Assembly: GCF_000807255.1 (NCBI RefSeq)
Contig: NZ_CP009268.1
Location: forward strand, 1,952,384-2,016,383
DNA: 64,000 bases
Direction of reading: 5' to 3'
DNA from: Clostridium pasteurianum DSM 525 = ATCC 6013
GTDB taxonomy: Bacteria; Bacillota; Clostridia; Clostridiales; Clostridiaceae
A model generated the notes under the pieces. It worked only from the letters and a program-made list of their open reading frames with translations. It did no database searches and was not told where the DNA came from. Positions within the stretch are counted from its first letter, which is position 1. Every line of letters begins with the position of its first letter. Positions 1 to 10,000 of the stretch are shown here, one piece after another. The position numbers were made by a program, and so were the translations under genes.

Positions 1-161
1 AACTATTGAATAACTTTTATTGTATTATTAATTAATATAATTTATTATATAATTAGAAATTTTATTTAATAAGTTTTAATAAATTAAGTAGAATAAAACA
101 CATATACTTTATTGCAATATGTACATAAATACAGAAGAACTTACAGTTAGGGGATGATATT
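1..161. other. AT-rich upstream region of the flagellar operon
   Basis: Very AT-rich sequence before flgB. I see the flgB ribosome binding site (AGGGGATG, about 150-156) but no convincing promoter: several TATAAT-like hexamers occur without a correctly spaced -35. The operon may start further upstream, outside the window. Confidence 0.4.
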
Positions 162-569
162 TTGACAGTTAATAATATTTCGGGGCAGCAAATTACATAT
201 GATTTAATAAAAAAATCTTTAGATGCATCTAGTACTAGAGCTGATGTTATATCCAATAATATAGCTAATATAAATACAGCTGGGTATAAGAGAAGGTATG
301 TTACCTTTGAAGATACTCTTAAGCAGAGTTTGGATAATATAACTATGAAGAAAGACAATTCATTACATATGGATGATGGAAATAGTTTTGGTGCTATCAG
401 TGTCAAAGAAGATTCCAGCAGCAGTATGAAGGTGGATGGAAATAATGTAGATATTGATTCCGAAATGGCAAATCAGGCACAGAATACTCTAATGTATCAA
501 GCGTTAACAAGTCAGGCAAGCAGCAGAATATCTATGAGAAGATATGTAATAACTGGAGGAGGTAATTAG
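162..569 (+). CDS. flgB: Flagellar basal-body rod protein FlgB
   Basis: Proximal rod subunit of the flagellar basal body, exported through the flagellar type III apparatus. The 135-residue product has the flagellar rod/hook N-terminal signature ([15 protein letters not shown], about 30-44) and a C-terminal helix that would pack in the rod coiled coil. Starts at TTG with AGGGGATG 5-6 bases upstream. It is the first flagellar gene of the window, only 2 bases before flgC, so the two are surely co-transcribed. Length and order flgB-flgC-fliE are as in Bacillus and Clostridium. Confidence 0.95.
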   Translation: MTVNNISGQQITYDLIKKSLDASSTRADVISNNIANINTAGYKRRYVTFEDTLKQSLDNITMKKDNSLHMDDGNSFGAISVKEDSSSSMKVDGNNVDIDSEMANQAQNTLMYQALTSQASSRISMRRYVITGGGN

Positions 570-571
570 TA

Positions 572-1003
572 GTGGGAGCTTTTACGGGTTTAAATATCAG
601 TTCTAGTGGTCTTTCTGCAGAGAGACTCAGAATGGATACAATTTCATCTAATATAGCTAATGCAGATACTACAAGGACAGAAACTGGGGAGCCTTATAGA
701 AGGAAGATAGCTGTATTTCAGGAGAATCTGGATAGAGAACTAAATTCAGTTACAGGTCAGTATGAAACCAAATTAAAGGGTGTAAAGGCTGTGCAAATTG
801 TAAATGATAATTCATCTCTTAGACAAGTTTATGATCCAAGTAATCCAGATGCAAATGCTGAAGGATATGTTTCAATGCCAAATGTAAATATACTGAATGA
901 GATGGCTGATCTCATTTCCTCTACAAGGGCATATGAAGCCAATGTAAGCGCTATTAATGCACAAAAAAGTATGTTTTCTTCTGCATTACAAATAGGAAGG
1001 TAA
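572..1003 (+). CDS. flgC: Flagellar basal-body rod protein FlgC
   Basis: Rod subunit that assembles with FlgB. 143 residues; N-terminal rod signature [21 protein letters not shown] (about residues 26-46) and a C-terminal half typical of FlgC, with [20 protein letters not shown] (about 104-123), the conserved helix of rod/hook proteins. Starts at GTG preceded by GGAGGT inside the end of flgB. Followed 13 bases later by fliE, matching the standard flgB-flgC-fliE order. Confidence 0.96.
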   Translation: MGAFTGLNISSSGLSAERLRMDTISSNIANADTTRTETGEPYRRKIAVFQENLDRELNSVTGQYETKLKGVKAVQIVNDNSSLRQVYDPSNPDANAEGYVSMPNVNILNEMADLISSTRAYEANVSAINAQKSMFSSALQIGR

Positions 1004-1016
1004 AGGTGATTGATTA

Positions 1017-1367
1017 ATGAATATAAGCGGGTTTATTCCAGTAGATACTTTAACTAAATTAAATAGTATGACAGGAACAAATAATACATATAAATTGGAC
1101 AGTATAGTAGGAAATGATGAAGATAAAAGCACTGATAATGATACTGCTATAGATTTTTCTTCTATATTAAAGGACAAATTGAATGAAGTAAATGATAAAC
1201 AGGTAAGTGCAGATAATATGACTAATCAATTTATAGCTGGTGATGATGTAGATGTACATCAAGTTATGCTTTCAACTCAGGAGGCTCAAATGTCTCTCCA
1301 ATTAGCTGTACAGATTAGAAATAAAATTGTAGAGTCCTATCAGGAATTAAACAGAATGCAAGTGTAA
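1017..1367 (+). CDS. fliE: Flagellar hook-basal body complex protein FliE
   Basis: FliE joins the MS ring to the proximal rod. 116 residues; the C-terminal half carries the family pattern DVHQVMLSTQEAQMSLQLAV followed by IRNKIVESYQELNRMQV at the very end, which is diagnostic. The N-terminal half is Ser/Thr/Asp rich and poorly conserved, as usual. ATG start with AAGGTG just upstream, at the end of flgC. fliF follows at once. Confidence 0.95.
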   Translation: MNISGFIPVDTLTKLNSMTGTNNTYKLDSIVGNDEDKSTDNDTAIDFSSILKDKLNEVNDKQVSADNMTNQFIAGDDVDVHQVMLSTQEAQMSLQLAVQIRNKIVESYQELNRMQV

Positions 1368-1384
1368 TGTAGGGAGTGCATGAT

Positions 1385-2971
1385 ATGAACAGGCTTTCAG
1401 AGATTGTTGGCAAAATTAAGGATAAATGGCTTAGTTTAAGTAAAATTAAAAAAATAGTAATTGGTATTTTGCTTGTAGCAATAATAGCTTCTATAACGGT
1501 ATTTGCAGCATTATCCAGCAGGACTAAATATGGAGTGCTCTTTTCAAATATGGATGCTACAGATTCGGCGGCCATTATAAATAAATTAAAATCAGACAAA
1601 GTGGAATATAAGGTAGATTCAAGTACTAACACTATTTATGTTCCAGAAAGTAAAGTGGATGATTTGAGATTACAGTATGCTACTTCTGTAAAAGGTGGAA
1701 GTGTGGGCTTTGAATTGTTTGATAACAGCAGTCAGCTGGGGATGACAGATCAGCAGTTTAATGTACAATATCAAAGAGCACTACAAGGAGAACTGGAAAG
1801 AACCATTAAGGGTTTCTCTCAAGTGGACAATGCCAATGTGCAGATAGTTATGCCGGATAATTCAGTGTTTGTAAGGGACGGATCTCCTGCCAAGGCCTCC
1901 GTATTTTTAAAGATGAAACCAGGACAGACCTTATCTAAAAATCAAGTAAAAGCAATTGTATCTCTGGTATCTGGGGCTGTTAAAAATTTGTCTCCTAATG
2001 ATGTACAGGTAGTAGACGATAATATGACTTTGTTAAGTAATGACTTAAATAGTGACAGCAGTCAAGATGTATCTAATGCTACAGCTGCAAGAAATGATAT
2101 TGAAAGTAAGACAGAAAAGAGTATTCAGCAAAAGATACTGGATCAGCTTGAGGCGGTTTATGGCAAGGACAAGGTTAAAGTTCAAGTAAATGCAGATATG
2201 AATTTTGATTCAAATGAACAGACAACTAAAAATATAAGTAATCCAACAGTAATAAGTGAACATCAGGAAAGAGATACTAGTACTGGAGGAGCTGCAGCTG
2301 CTGGAACAAGTCCTACGGATAATAACGTCAATGCTAATCAGATAGCTAATAATAATAATGGTAGTTCAACCCATGATGAAACTACAAGAAATTATGATAC
2401 AAATACTACTGAGACTAAAACTGTAACAGCTCCAGGAAATATAAATAGATTAACGGTTTCTGTTGTAGTGGATGAAGCACAAATAAGCCCACAAGAACAG
2501 GCTTCTGTAAATAATATAGTAAGTCAGGCAGCTGGGATAAATCCTCAAAGAGGAGACACTATAAGTGTTGAGGGAATGAACTTTGACAATACTATTCAGC
2601 AGAATGCTCAAAGGGCTATTGATCAGATGAATCAACAGGAAGAGCAGCAGCAGAGAAGAAGATTGTATATAGCTATTGGTATAGGAGCAGCAGCAGCTAT
2701 AGCAGCCATTGTTACTGGATTAGTTATTCTCATTAGAAGAAGAAGAGCAAGAAAGGCATTAGAAGAAGAGGAAGACGAAGAAGAACTTAATGGCCTTGAT
2801 ACTGTAATTGATGATACCATAGAGCCAAAGGAACAGATTTTTGCTCCAATAGAATTTGAACAGGAAGATGAAAAATCTCATGTGGAAAAAGAAGTTAAGA
2901 AATATGCTAGTACTAAACCAGATCAGGTTGCAGATGTGGTTAAAGCTTGGCTTACAGAGAATGAGAGGTGA
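1385..2971 (+). CDS. fliF: Flagellar M-ring protein FliF
   Basis: FliF forms the membrane MS ring that carries the C ring and houses the export gate. Two membrane segments: near the N terminus (about residues 22-44, IVIGILLVAIIASITVFAAL) and near residues 430-450 (IAIGIGAAAAIAAIVTGLVI). Between them lie the periplasmic/extracellular ring-building domains and a Ser/Asn/Thr-rich linker. The C-terminal tail is acidic and ends with the FliG-binding segment (PDQVADVVKAWLTE). A GTG codon at 1376 lies in frame, but AGGGAG directly abuts it and is correctly spaced for the ATG at 1385, which I chose (528 residues). Confidence 0.96.
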   Translation: MNRLSEIVGKIKDKWLSLSKIKKIVIGILLVAIIASITVFAALSSRTKYGVLFSNMDATDSAAIINKLKSDKVEYKVDSSTNTIYVPESKVDDLRLQYATSVKGGSVGFELFDNSSQLGMTDQQFNVQYQRALQGELERTIKGFSQVDNANVQIVMPDNSVFVRDGSPAKASVFLKMKPGQTLSKNQVKAIVSLVSGAVKNLSPNDVQVVDDNMTLLSNDLNSDSSQDVSNATAARNDIESKTEKSIQQKILDQLEAVYGKDKVKVQVNADMNFDSNEQTTKNISNPTVISEHQERDTSTGGAAAAGTSPTDNNVNANQIANNNNGSSTHDETTRNYDTNTTETKTVTAPGNINRLTVSVVVDEAQISPQEQASVNNIVSQAAGINPQRGDTISVEGMNFDNTIQQNAQRAIDQMNQQEEQQQRRRLYIAIGIGAAAAIAAIVTGLVILIRRRRARKALEEEEDEEELNGLDTVIDDTIEPKEQIFAPIEFEQEDEKSHVEKEVKKYASTKPDQVADVVKAWLTENER

Positions 2972-2977
2972 TAATAT

Positions 2978-3988
2978 ATGGCTGATAAAAAGCTTACAGG
3001 AGTACAAAAAGCAGCTATATTATTTATAACTTTAGGGCCGGAAACATCTGCTGGTATAATAAAAAAGCTGCCTGAAAGGGAAATACAGAAAATTACCTAT
3101 GAAATTGCAAATATGACTTCTGTAAAAAAAGAGCAGAGGCAGGAAGTACTGGCAGAGTTTATAGAGATGAATAGGGCAAAGGATTATTTGATAGAGGGAG
3201 GACTAGACTACGCAAGAGATTTACTTTCAAAGGCCCTTGGCAGTCAAAGAGCAAAAGAAATACTGGATAAAGTTGTAGAAGCTACAGAACAGTATAGACC
3301 TTTTTCCATTGCAAGAAAGGCAGATGCTCATCAATTGTTAAATGTAATAAACAATGAGCATCCTCAGACCATAGCTCTTATACTTTGCTATTTACAATCA
3401 GATAAGGCAGGACAGATACTTTCATCTCTTTCAGAAGAGCTTCAAGGTGAAGTAGCCTATAGAATTGCCACTATGAGTAATACTTCTCCCATGGTAATTA
3501 AAGAGATTGAGAATGTACTAAACAATAAACTGTCTTCTGTAGTAAGGTCTGATGTAACTACTCTTGGTGGCGTAGAAACTATAGTTGATATTCTTAATCA
3601 AGTGGATAGAACAACAGAAAAGAATATCACTGAAGAACTTGAAAAAGAAGATCAGGAATTGGCAGAAAGAGTCAAACAGTCTATGTTTGTATTTGAGGAT
3701 ATTGTTACCATGGATGATGTATCCATACAGAGAGTTCTTAGAGAACTTGATAATAAAGATGTGGCATTGGCTCTTAAGGGATGCTCAGAGGAAGTGGCAA
3801 ATTGTATTTTCAGAAATCAATCAAAGAGAGCTGCTACTGCATTAAAAGAAGATATAGAATTTCTTGGACCAGTTAGGCTTGTTGATGTAGAAAAAGCACA
3901 ACAGAAAATCGTGGCTATAATAAGAAGGCTTGAAGATGCTGGTGAAATAGTAGTTGCAAGAGGTGGTGAAGATGCTATTATCGTCTAA
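2978..3988 (+). CDS. fliG: Flagellar motor switch protein FliG
   Basis: FliG is the C-ring protein that binds FliF and interacts with the stator. 336 residues, normal length. N-terminal KLTGVQKAAILFITLG, the middle-domain EHPQTIALILCYL (about 128-140) and C-terminal charged helix region (LRELDNKDVALALKG ... IEFLGPVRLVDVEKAQQKIV) are all classic FliG blocks. Starts at ATG after GAGGTGATAAT. The end overlaps the start of fliH, indicating translational coupling. The partners FliM and FliN/FliY are not in this window. Confidence 0.97.
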   Translation: MADKKLTGVQKAAILFITLGPETSAGIIKKLPEREIQKITYEIANMTSVKKEQRQEVLAEFIEMNRAKDYLIEGGLDYARDLLSKALGSQRAKEILDKVVEATEQYRPFSIARKADAHQLLNVINNEHPQTIALILCYLQSDKAGQILSSLSEELQGEVAYRIATMSNTSPMVIKEIENVLNNKLSSVVRSDVTTLGGVETIVDILNQVDRTTEKNITEELEKEDQELAERVKQSMFVFEDIVTMDDVSIQRVLRELDNKDVALALKGCSEEVANCIFRNQSKRAATALKEDIEFLGPVRLVDVEKAQQKIVAIIRRLEDAGEIVVARGGEDAIIV

Positions 3989-4733
3989 TGTTATTAAAAA
4001 TACTAAGGTAATTAATCAGGGGAAAAAGGAAATAGTTACAGATGTAAATATTGAAATAAAGCAGCAATCACTAGAAGAAATTAAGGATATTCTAAAAAAT
4101 AATAGTGATAATAGTATAGAGAAGTTTGATAAAATTGCACAGTCTATTATAGATACTGCTAGGTCTGAGGCAGATAAAATAAAGGTTCAGGCCATTAGTG
4201 ATGCTGAAACTATCAAGACTGAAACTTACAATAAGGCCTATGAAGAAGGGAAACAGTCAGGATATAATGATGCCTATAATGAAACTGTAATTAAGGGAAG
4301 GGCAGAAGCTGACGATATAATAAATACTGCAAAGAAAGATTCTTCAGAAATTGTTGCTTCTGCTAAAGCGGAGTATGAAAAATATCTTTTAGATAAAAGA
4401 GTTGATATAAAAAAACTGGCTATTTCCATAGCTGAGCATATTTTAAAAAGAGAAATTAGAGAAGAAGATGGCATTGATGAAATGATTTATGATGCTGTAA
4501 ATGAATCAAAAAATAGTACTCTTATAATAATAAAATGTAGTAAACTTCACACTGCTTCACTTACAGAAGCAGTGGAGCTATGGAAAAAGCAGATACCTTT
4601 AAAGGGAGAAATATTTGTTATAGAAGACAATAGTGTAAGTGATGGAAGCACCATTATTGAAAAAGATAATGGCAAGATAGAAATTGGCATAGACATAGGC
4701 CTGGAAAATATAAAAGAAGAGGTTATGAAATAA
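3972..4733 (+). CDS. fliH: Flagellar assembly protein FliH
   Basis: FliH is the peripheral-stator-like regulator of the export ATPase FliI. The product (253 residues) is highly charged, with a long predicted helix (about 75-150, repeated A-E-A-D and I-I-x-T-A patterns) and a C-terminal FliH/V-ATPase E-subunit-like domain. A TTG at 3954 is in frame, but AGGTGG at 3961-3966 is correctly spaced for the ATG at 3972, chosen here. It overlaps fliG by 17 bases and precedes fliI after a 122-base gap. Position and architecture support the call better than any single motif. Confidence 0.9.
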   Translation: MLLSSNVIKNTKVINQGKKEIVTDVNIEIKQQSLEEIKDILKNNSDNSIEKFDKIAQSIIDTARSEADKIKVQAISDAETIKTETYNKAYEEGKQSGYNDAYNETVIKGRAEADDIINTAKKDSSEIVASAKAEYEKYLLDKRVDIKKLAISIAEHILKREIREEDGIDEMIYDAVNESKNSTLIIIKCSKLHTASLTEAVELWKKQIPLKGEIFVIEDNSVSDGSTIIEKDNGKIEIGIDIGLENIKEEVMK

Positions 4734-4855
4734 TATAAGTATGTTTAATATAGAGACTTGTATTATTAAATTATAGTTGTATAATAATTATTATCAACAG
4801 AAATTTATTATCGATAGGAGTTAAGTTTATTTAGATCTATAAGAGGAGAGCATAT

Positions 4856-6163
4856 ATGATTTCTTTGGACTTTAATGCATTGATAAAAAGAGTAAATGAA
4901 TGTAATACAGAGTATATGGAAGGTTTAGTCAGTAAAGTAATAGGACTTACTATTGAAGTTGAGGGAATCAAGGCTTTTGTTGGAGAAGTTTGTAAAATAT
5001 ATAATGAAAAAAACAAGCCAATAGAATGCGAAGTAGTAGGTTTTAGAGACAAGAATGTAATACTAATGCCTTTAGGAGAACTTGTAGGAATATCCTCTGG
5101 ATGCAGAGTGGTGCCTACAGGCAAACCTCTCAATGTAAAGTGCTCAGAAGAACTCTTCGGGAAGGTATTGGATGGACTGGGTAAACCATTGGATAATAAG
5201 GAGATAGAAGAAGGCATCAGTTACAAGCTTGACAGTGACCCTCCAGATCCTCTTAAGAGAAGACGTATAAAAAATGTTATGTCCACTGGAGTAAGAGCTA
5301 TAGATGGATTTTTAACCTGCGGTGAAGGACAGAGAATTGGTATATTTGCCGGCAGCGGAGTGGGAAAAAGTACAACTTTAGGTATGATAGCCAGAGAGGC
5401 AAAGGCAGACGTAAATGTCATTGCCCTTATAGGGGAAAGAGGAAGAGAGGTACTGGACTTTATTGAGAGGGATCTTGGTGAAGAGGGAATGAAAAAATCC
5501 ATTGTAGTATGTGCCACTTCAGACAGACCTGCTTTAGTGAGGTTAAAAGGAGCTTTTACAGCTACAGCCATAGCAGAATATTTTAGAGATCAAGGTAAAA
5601 AAGTAATACTTATGATGGATTCAGTAACAAGATTCGCCATGGCACAAAGAGAAATTGGACTTGCTATTGGAGAACCGCCGGCAACTAAGGGATATACACC
5701 TTCTGTCTTTGCCATGCTTCCAAGACTTATGGAAAGATCAGGCATGTCAGATAAGGGTTCTATCACAGCTTTTTATACGGTGCTGGTGGACGGAGATGAT
5801 TTTAATGAGCCAATAGCAGATGCGGTTAGAGGTATTTTAGATGGACATATAGTACTGTCAAGGGATTTAGCTGCAAAAAATCACTATCCTGCTATTGATA
5901 TATTAAAGAGTATAAGCAGACTTATGTCGGAAATAGCAGATAATGATCATAAACAGGCTGCTTCTACTGCCAGAGATTTACTTGCAACTTATCAGGACTC
6001 AGAGGATTTAATCAATTTAGGAGCCTATGTAAAGGGAAGTAATAAAAAAATTGATATAGCTATTCACTATCATGACAGTATAATTAATTATTTAAAGCAG
6101 GGGATAAATGAAAAGTCTAATTTTGATGAAAGCCGAAACAAGCTTCTGCAGATATTCAGTTGA
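4856..6163 (+). CDS. fliI: Flagellum-specific export ATPase FliI
   Basis: Hexameric F1-like ATPase that energizes the flagellar type III export system. 435 residues, family length. Walker A GSGVGKST at about 166-173, Walker B-type VILMMDSVTRFAMAQRE near 250-266, and the FliI signature PPATKGYTPSVFAMLPRL near 275-292. Good SD AAGAGGAGA before ATG. Together with FliH (upstream) and FliJ (downstream) it forms the cytoplasmic ATPase complex. The 120 or so bases before it show no clear terminator, so I keep it in the operon. Confidence 0.97.
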   Translation: MISLDFNALIKRVNECNTEYMEGLVSKVIGLTIEVEGIKAFVGEVCKIYNEKNKPIECEVVGFRDKNVILMPLGELVGISSGCRVVPTGKPLNVKCSEELFGKVLDGLGKPLDNKEIEEGISYKLDSDPPDPLKRRRIKNVMSTGVRAIDGFLTCGEGQRIGIFAGSGVGKSTTLGMIAREAKADVNVIALIGERGREVLDFIERDLGEEGMKKSIVVCATSDRPALVRLKGAFTATAIAEYFRDQGKKVILMMDSVTRFAMAQREIGLAIGEPPATKGYTPSVFAMLPRLMERSGMSDKGSITAFYTVLVDGDDFNEPIADAVRGILDGHIVLSRDLAAKNHYPAIDILKSISRLMSEIADNDHKQAASTARDLLATYQDSEDLINLGAYVKGSNKKIDIAIHYHDSIINYLKQGINEKSNFDESRNKLLQIFS

Positions 6164-6294
6164 TTTTTTTAAATTAAAATGTAATTTTACTGAGATATTT
6201 GTTAAATTTGTACATAGTTTTTAGCTAGTGAAGTGTATTTTGCCAGTGATAAACTTTATTAGTATAGTTTTTATAGTGATGAGAGGTAAGTATT

Positions 6295-6735
6295 ATGGAA
6301 AACTTTAAATTCAGCCTTCAAAAGCTTTTAGATATAAGGATAGATAAAGAAGAAGAAAGTAAAATTAATTTTAAAAAGGCACAGCAGGAAAAAGTTACTG
6401 CTGAACAAAATCTTGAAAAACTTAATAATAACTACAAGAAATTTAGTGAAGAGAGGAAATACGGATCAATTGTTCAGCAGAAAATAACTCAGGCCTATTT
6501 AAGTTCCCTTTCAGGATGTATTGATAGGGCAAGTATGGAATTAAATAATAAAACCTCTGTACTTGAGCAAAAGAGAAGAGAACTTAAAGATACACAGATA
6601 GAGAGAAAGACTGTGGAGATTTTAAGGGATAAACAGAAAGATAAATTTATCAAGGAGCAGAATAGGATTGAGCAGAAGACCAATGATGAATTTGCATTGT
6701 ATGGATTTATAAGAAGAAATAGCGAAGGGAGGTGA
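6295..6735 (+). CDS. fliJ: Flagellar export chaperone/stalk protein FliJ
   Basis: 146 residues, almost wholly predicted coiled coil with dense Lys/Glu/Gln content. The N terminus FKFSLQKLLDIRIDKEE matches the FliJ/YscO pattern. FliJ inserts in the centre of the FliI hexamer and escorts export. Weakly conserved family, so the assignment rests on length, coiled coil, N-terminal motif and its place right after fliI and before fliK. ATG start with GAGAGGTAAG upstream. Confidence 0.88.
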   Translation: MENFKFSLQKLLDIRIDKEEESKINFKKAQQEKVTAEQNLEKLNNNYKKFSEERKYGSIVQQKITQAYLSSLSGCIDRASMELNNKTSVLEQKRRELKDTQIERKTVEILRDKQKDKFIKEQNRIEQKTNDEFALYGFIRRNSEGR

Positions 6736-6739
6736 AAAA

Positions 6740-9700
6740 GTGAGTGAAATAACTGAAGTTACCAATCTTGGCAAGATGAATGCAAATATTACTACAACAA
6801 AATCACATAAAATGCAGCAAAAACCAGAAAGTGAATTTAAGCAAAATTATAAGTTTGGAGATTATTTAAATGAAGCATCTAAGCATAATATAGATAGCCA
6901 AACTAAATCTTCAAAAAATTTATACAATAAAGATATAGCATCTGAGGATAGCAATAATGAAACTGTAAAAAAAGACAAGGGTGAAGACGGCTTGCAGAAG
7001 ATGAATGACCAGGAGCTGATAGCTGTATCAATACTTCAGCAATTGAAAAGTGTAATTTATAATTCTATTAAATCTTCAAAAGAGTCCGCATCAAATGACA
7101 ATGATTCTTATGTTGTTTCAGCTGTATATAACAAAAGTACAGATGTAACAAAAGCTATTTCAGATAGGCATCAATTAATTAAAAATATAGAAAAAGAGCT
7201 GCAAAAATTGGTTCCTTCACAAGATGGAAATGATGTAATCTCAGAAAAACAGGATAATGTTAAGTCAAAAAGTGTAAATTTAGTATTGGATAAGATAGAT
7301 AATTTGTTATCAAATGTAATGGACACCAAAGTTGATTTAAAAGTAACTGATAAAAATACTTTAAATAGTAATGAAACACTAGCTAAGGAATATTATCATG
7401 AAAGCTTAGATCCAGTAAACATAGATAAGTCCTATACCAAAAGCACTACTAAGACAGAAACTAATACAGTTAAGCAAACCTTTGATGAGATAAATAAATT
7501 ATTGAAGGGCATGTTGGACAAACAATCAGACGTACAATCTCCTGAAGAAATAAATGCGATTAGGCAAATATTGTCACAACTTAAAGAGATTGAAGTTAAT
7601 AGTGATATAACTAGTAGTTCTTCTGTTTTAACAAATAGTAAAAATAGTATGATATCAAACAATAATTATTCTAATTTAATAGATAAATTGATATCAACGT
7701 TGAATTCAGAAAACACTTTAAAAAGTACTTCAGAGAATGCTTCTAAGGCAGATAATGGTAACTTTCATGTAAATGATGCTGTTTTAGCTGTAGATAATAA
7801 AAGTGCAGATGTAACGAAGATTGCTTCAGATAGAGATCAATTAATTAAAGATATAAAAAGAGAACTGCAAAGGTTGGTTTCTCTACAATCTGTAAATAGT
7901 GATGAAATCTCAGAAAAACAGGAAATTACTAAGTCAAGGGATAATAATTTAATACTGAAAAAAATAAATAGTCTATTAACAGATGAGGTTGACATCAAAA
8001 CTAACTTAAAATCAGCTGATAAAAATACTTTAAATAGTAATGAAACACTAGCTAAGGAATATTATCATGAAAGCTTAGATCCAGTAAACATAGATAAATC
8101 CTATGCTAAAGAAACTACTAAGACAGAAACTAATGCAGTTAAACAAACTTTTGATGATGTAAATAAATTATTAAAGGGTATGTTGGATAAACAATCAGAT
8201 GTACAATATCCTGAAGAAATAAATGCGATTAGGCAAATATTGTCACAACTTAAAGAGATTGAAGTTAATAGTGATATAACTAGTAGTTCTTCTGTTTTAA
8301 CAAATAGTAAAAATAGTATGGTATTAAACAATAATTATTCTAATTTAATAGATAAATTGATATCAACGTTGAATTCAGAAAACATTTTGGAAAGTGCTTC
8401 ACAGAATGTTTCTAAGGCAGATAATGCTAACTTTCATGTAAATGATGCTGTTTTAGGTGTAGATAATAAAAGTGCAGATGTAACAAATACTGCTTCAGAT
8501 AGGGAACAATTAATTAAAGATATAAAAAATGAAGTGCAAAAGTTGGTTTTTCTACAATCAAGAAATAGTGATGCAACTTCAGAAAAACAGGAAAGTACTA
8601 AGTCAAGAGATATAAATTTAATACTGGGAAAAATAGATAGTCTATTGACAGATGAAGTTGACACCAAAACTAACTTAAAAGCAGCCAATAAAAATGCTTT
8701 AAATAGTAATGAAATTTCAGCTAAGGAATATTATCATGAAAGCTTAGATCCAGTAAACAACATAGATAAACCCTATGCTAAAGCAACTACTGAGACAGAA
8801 ACCAATTTAATAGATAAATTAATATCAAAATTGAATTCAGAAAATACTTTAAAAAGTGCTTCAGAGAAGGTTTCTAAAGTAGATAATAGTGACTTTAATA
8901 TAACTGATATTGTTTTAGATTCAGCTAATAACGGTACAGATGTAATGAATATTGTTTCAAGCAAGAATCAATTAATTAAAGATATAAAAAGAGAACTGCA
9001 AAAATTGGTTTCTCCACAATCTGGAAATGGTGATACAACCTTAGAAAAACAGGCTAGTATTAAACAAGATGATATAAAAACAGTATTAGATAAGATAAAC
9101 AATTTGTTATTAGAAAAAACAGATATGAAAGTTGATTTAAAGGTAATACCTCAAAGTGATTTAATTAATAGGGAATTATCATTAGCAGCTAATGAATATC
9201 AATCTGAAAGGTTAAGTACAGCAAAGATGGACAAATCTTCTGCTAAAGAAACTTTAAGATCAGAAACTAATGTAGTTAAGCAAATTTTTAATGGAGAAAA
9301 TAATTTATTAAGTACTATATCAGATAAGCAGCCATCTTCTAGTAATCAGGAACAACCATTAAAGAATAAAGACAATAAATTCTTAAATAATCTTATAGAT
9401 AATAAAGATTCTGGAGATAAGTATTCAAAGGTTATTAATGTTATGAATCAATTTGCATTAAATACTGCTGGTACTTTTAATAAAAATCAAGATATTCAAC
9501 CACAGGTAATAAATAGAGATAATTTTGCTTCTGATTTTATTAAAAGTTTAAACTATATGGAAGATAACAATGTAAAAAATATGACGGTAAAAATACTTCC
9601 AAAAGAACTTGGAGAAATATTTATAAAGGTTACTTCTGATGGTAATATTATGAAAGCCACTATAACTGCTACAAATAAAGATTCTTATAATTTGTTGAAT

Positions 9701-9958
9701 TCAAATTTACATGAAATTAATAACCTGCTAAATAATCAACATATTAAGATTCATAGTGTAGATATAAATATTTACAATGGAGATACAACTTATTTTAGTG
9801 GTAACAATAATTTTAATAATGATCAGTTTAATGGCAGCAATGAAAATAGTAGTAATAATAAGAGTACTACAAATTTCAGCAATAGTAATTCGGAAGAATT
9901 AGATACTAATTCTCAAATCAGTACAAAAGAAGATAATAATGTGAATGTTTTAGTATAA
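6740..9958 (+). CDS. fliK: Very long FliK-type hook-length control protein with internal repeats
   Basis: FliK is a secreted ruler that sets hook length and switches export specificity. The C-terminal domain (about 948-1020, MTVKILPKELGEIFIKV) is the Flg_hook domain (FliK C-terminal type). The 1072-residue length is far above the usual 300-600 for FliK. The excess is a Ser/Asn/Lys/Asp-rich ruler with repeats: the block beginning QLIKDIKRELQ recurs from 7172, 7838, 8507 and 8969. Starts at GTG with GGAGGTG 6 bases upstream, just after fliJ. Placement between fliJ and flgD is the standard one. The C-terminal tail is Asn/Ser rich and low complexity. Confidence 0.93.
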   Translation: MSEITEVTNLGKMNANITTTKSHKMQQKPESEFKQNYKFGDYLNEASKHNIDSQTKSSKNLYNKDIASEDSNNETVKKDKGEDGLQKMNDQELIAVSILQQLKSVIYNSIKSSKESASNDNDSYVVSAVYNKSTDVTKAISDRHQLIKNIEKELQKLVPSQDGNDVISEKQDNVKSKSVNLVLDKIDNLLSNVMDTKVDLKVTDKNTLNSNETLAKEYYHESLDPVNIDKSYTKSTTKTETNTVKQTFDEINKLLKGMLDKQSDVQSPEEINAIRQILSQLKEIEVNSDITSSSSVLTNSKNSMISNNNYSNLIDKLISTLNSENTLKSTSENASKADNGNFHVNDAVLAVDNKSADVTKIASDRDQLIKDIKRELQRLVSLQSVNSDEISEKQEITKSRDNNLILKKINSLLTDEVDIKTNLKSADKNTLNSNETLAKEYYHESLDPVNIDKSYAKETTKTETNAVKQTFDDVNKLLKGMLDKQSDVQYPEEINAIRQILSQLKEIEVNSDITSSSSVLTNSKNSMVLNNNYSNLIDKLISTLNSENILESASQNVSKADNANFHVNDAVLGVDNKSADVTNTASDREQLIKDIKNEVQKLVFLQSRNSDATSEKQESTKSRDINLILGKIDSLLTDEVDTKTNLKAANKNALNSNEISAKEYYHESLDPVNNIDKPYAKATTETETNLIDKLISKLNSENTLKSASEKVSKVDNSDFNITDIVLDSANNGTDVMNIVSSKNQLIKDIKRELQKLVSPQSGNGDTTLEKQASIKQDDIKTVLDKINNLLLEKTDMKVDLKVIPQSDLINRELSLAANEYQSERLSTAKMDKSSAKETLRSETNVVKQIFNGENNLLSTISDKQPSSSNQEQPLKNKDNKFLNNLIDNKDSGDKYSKVINVMNQFALNTAGTFNKNQDIQPQVINRDNFASDFIKSLNYMEDNNVKNMTVKILPKELGEIFIKVTSDGNIMKATITATNKDSYNLLNSNLHEINNLLNNQHIKIHSVDINIYNGDTTYFSGNNNFNNDQFNGSNENSSNNKSTTNFSNSNSEELDTNSQISTKEDNNVNVLV
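7172..9330 (+). repeat. Tandem repeats inside fliK (669-bp unit)
   Basis: Direct repeat units start near 7172, 7838, 8507 and 8969. The segment AAAAATACTTTAAATAGTAA at 7352 recurs at 8021, 669 bases later, and in diverged form another 669 bases on, so the unit is 223 codons and keeps frame. Units 1 and 2 share a stretch of more than 100 bases (7549-7651 and 8218-8320) that looks identical. Unit 3 is 207 bases (69 codons) shorter: its text jumps from ETETN to LIDKLIS. Unit 4 is the most diverged. Confidence 0.93.
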
Positions 9959-10000
9959 AGAATATATAAAACATTGAAAAATTATATAGGGAGGTAAAAG

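Noticed and set aside
62-406. Minus-strand frame over the flgB start
   Set aside because: Antisense to flgB, no SD and composition of a complementary shadow.
7172-9330. Regular repeats in fliK as a possible CRISPR array
   Set aside because: The unit is 669 bases, in frame and coding; no short repeat with unique spacers.
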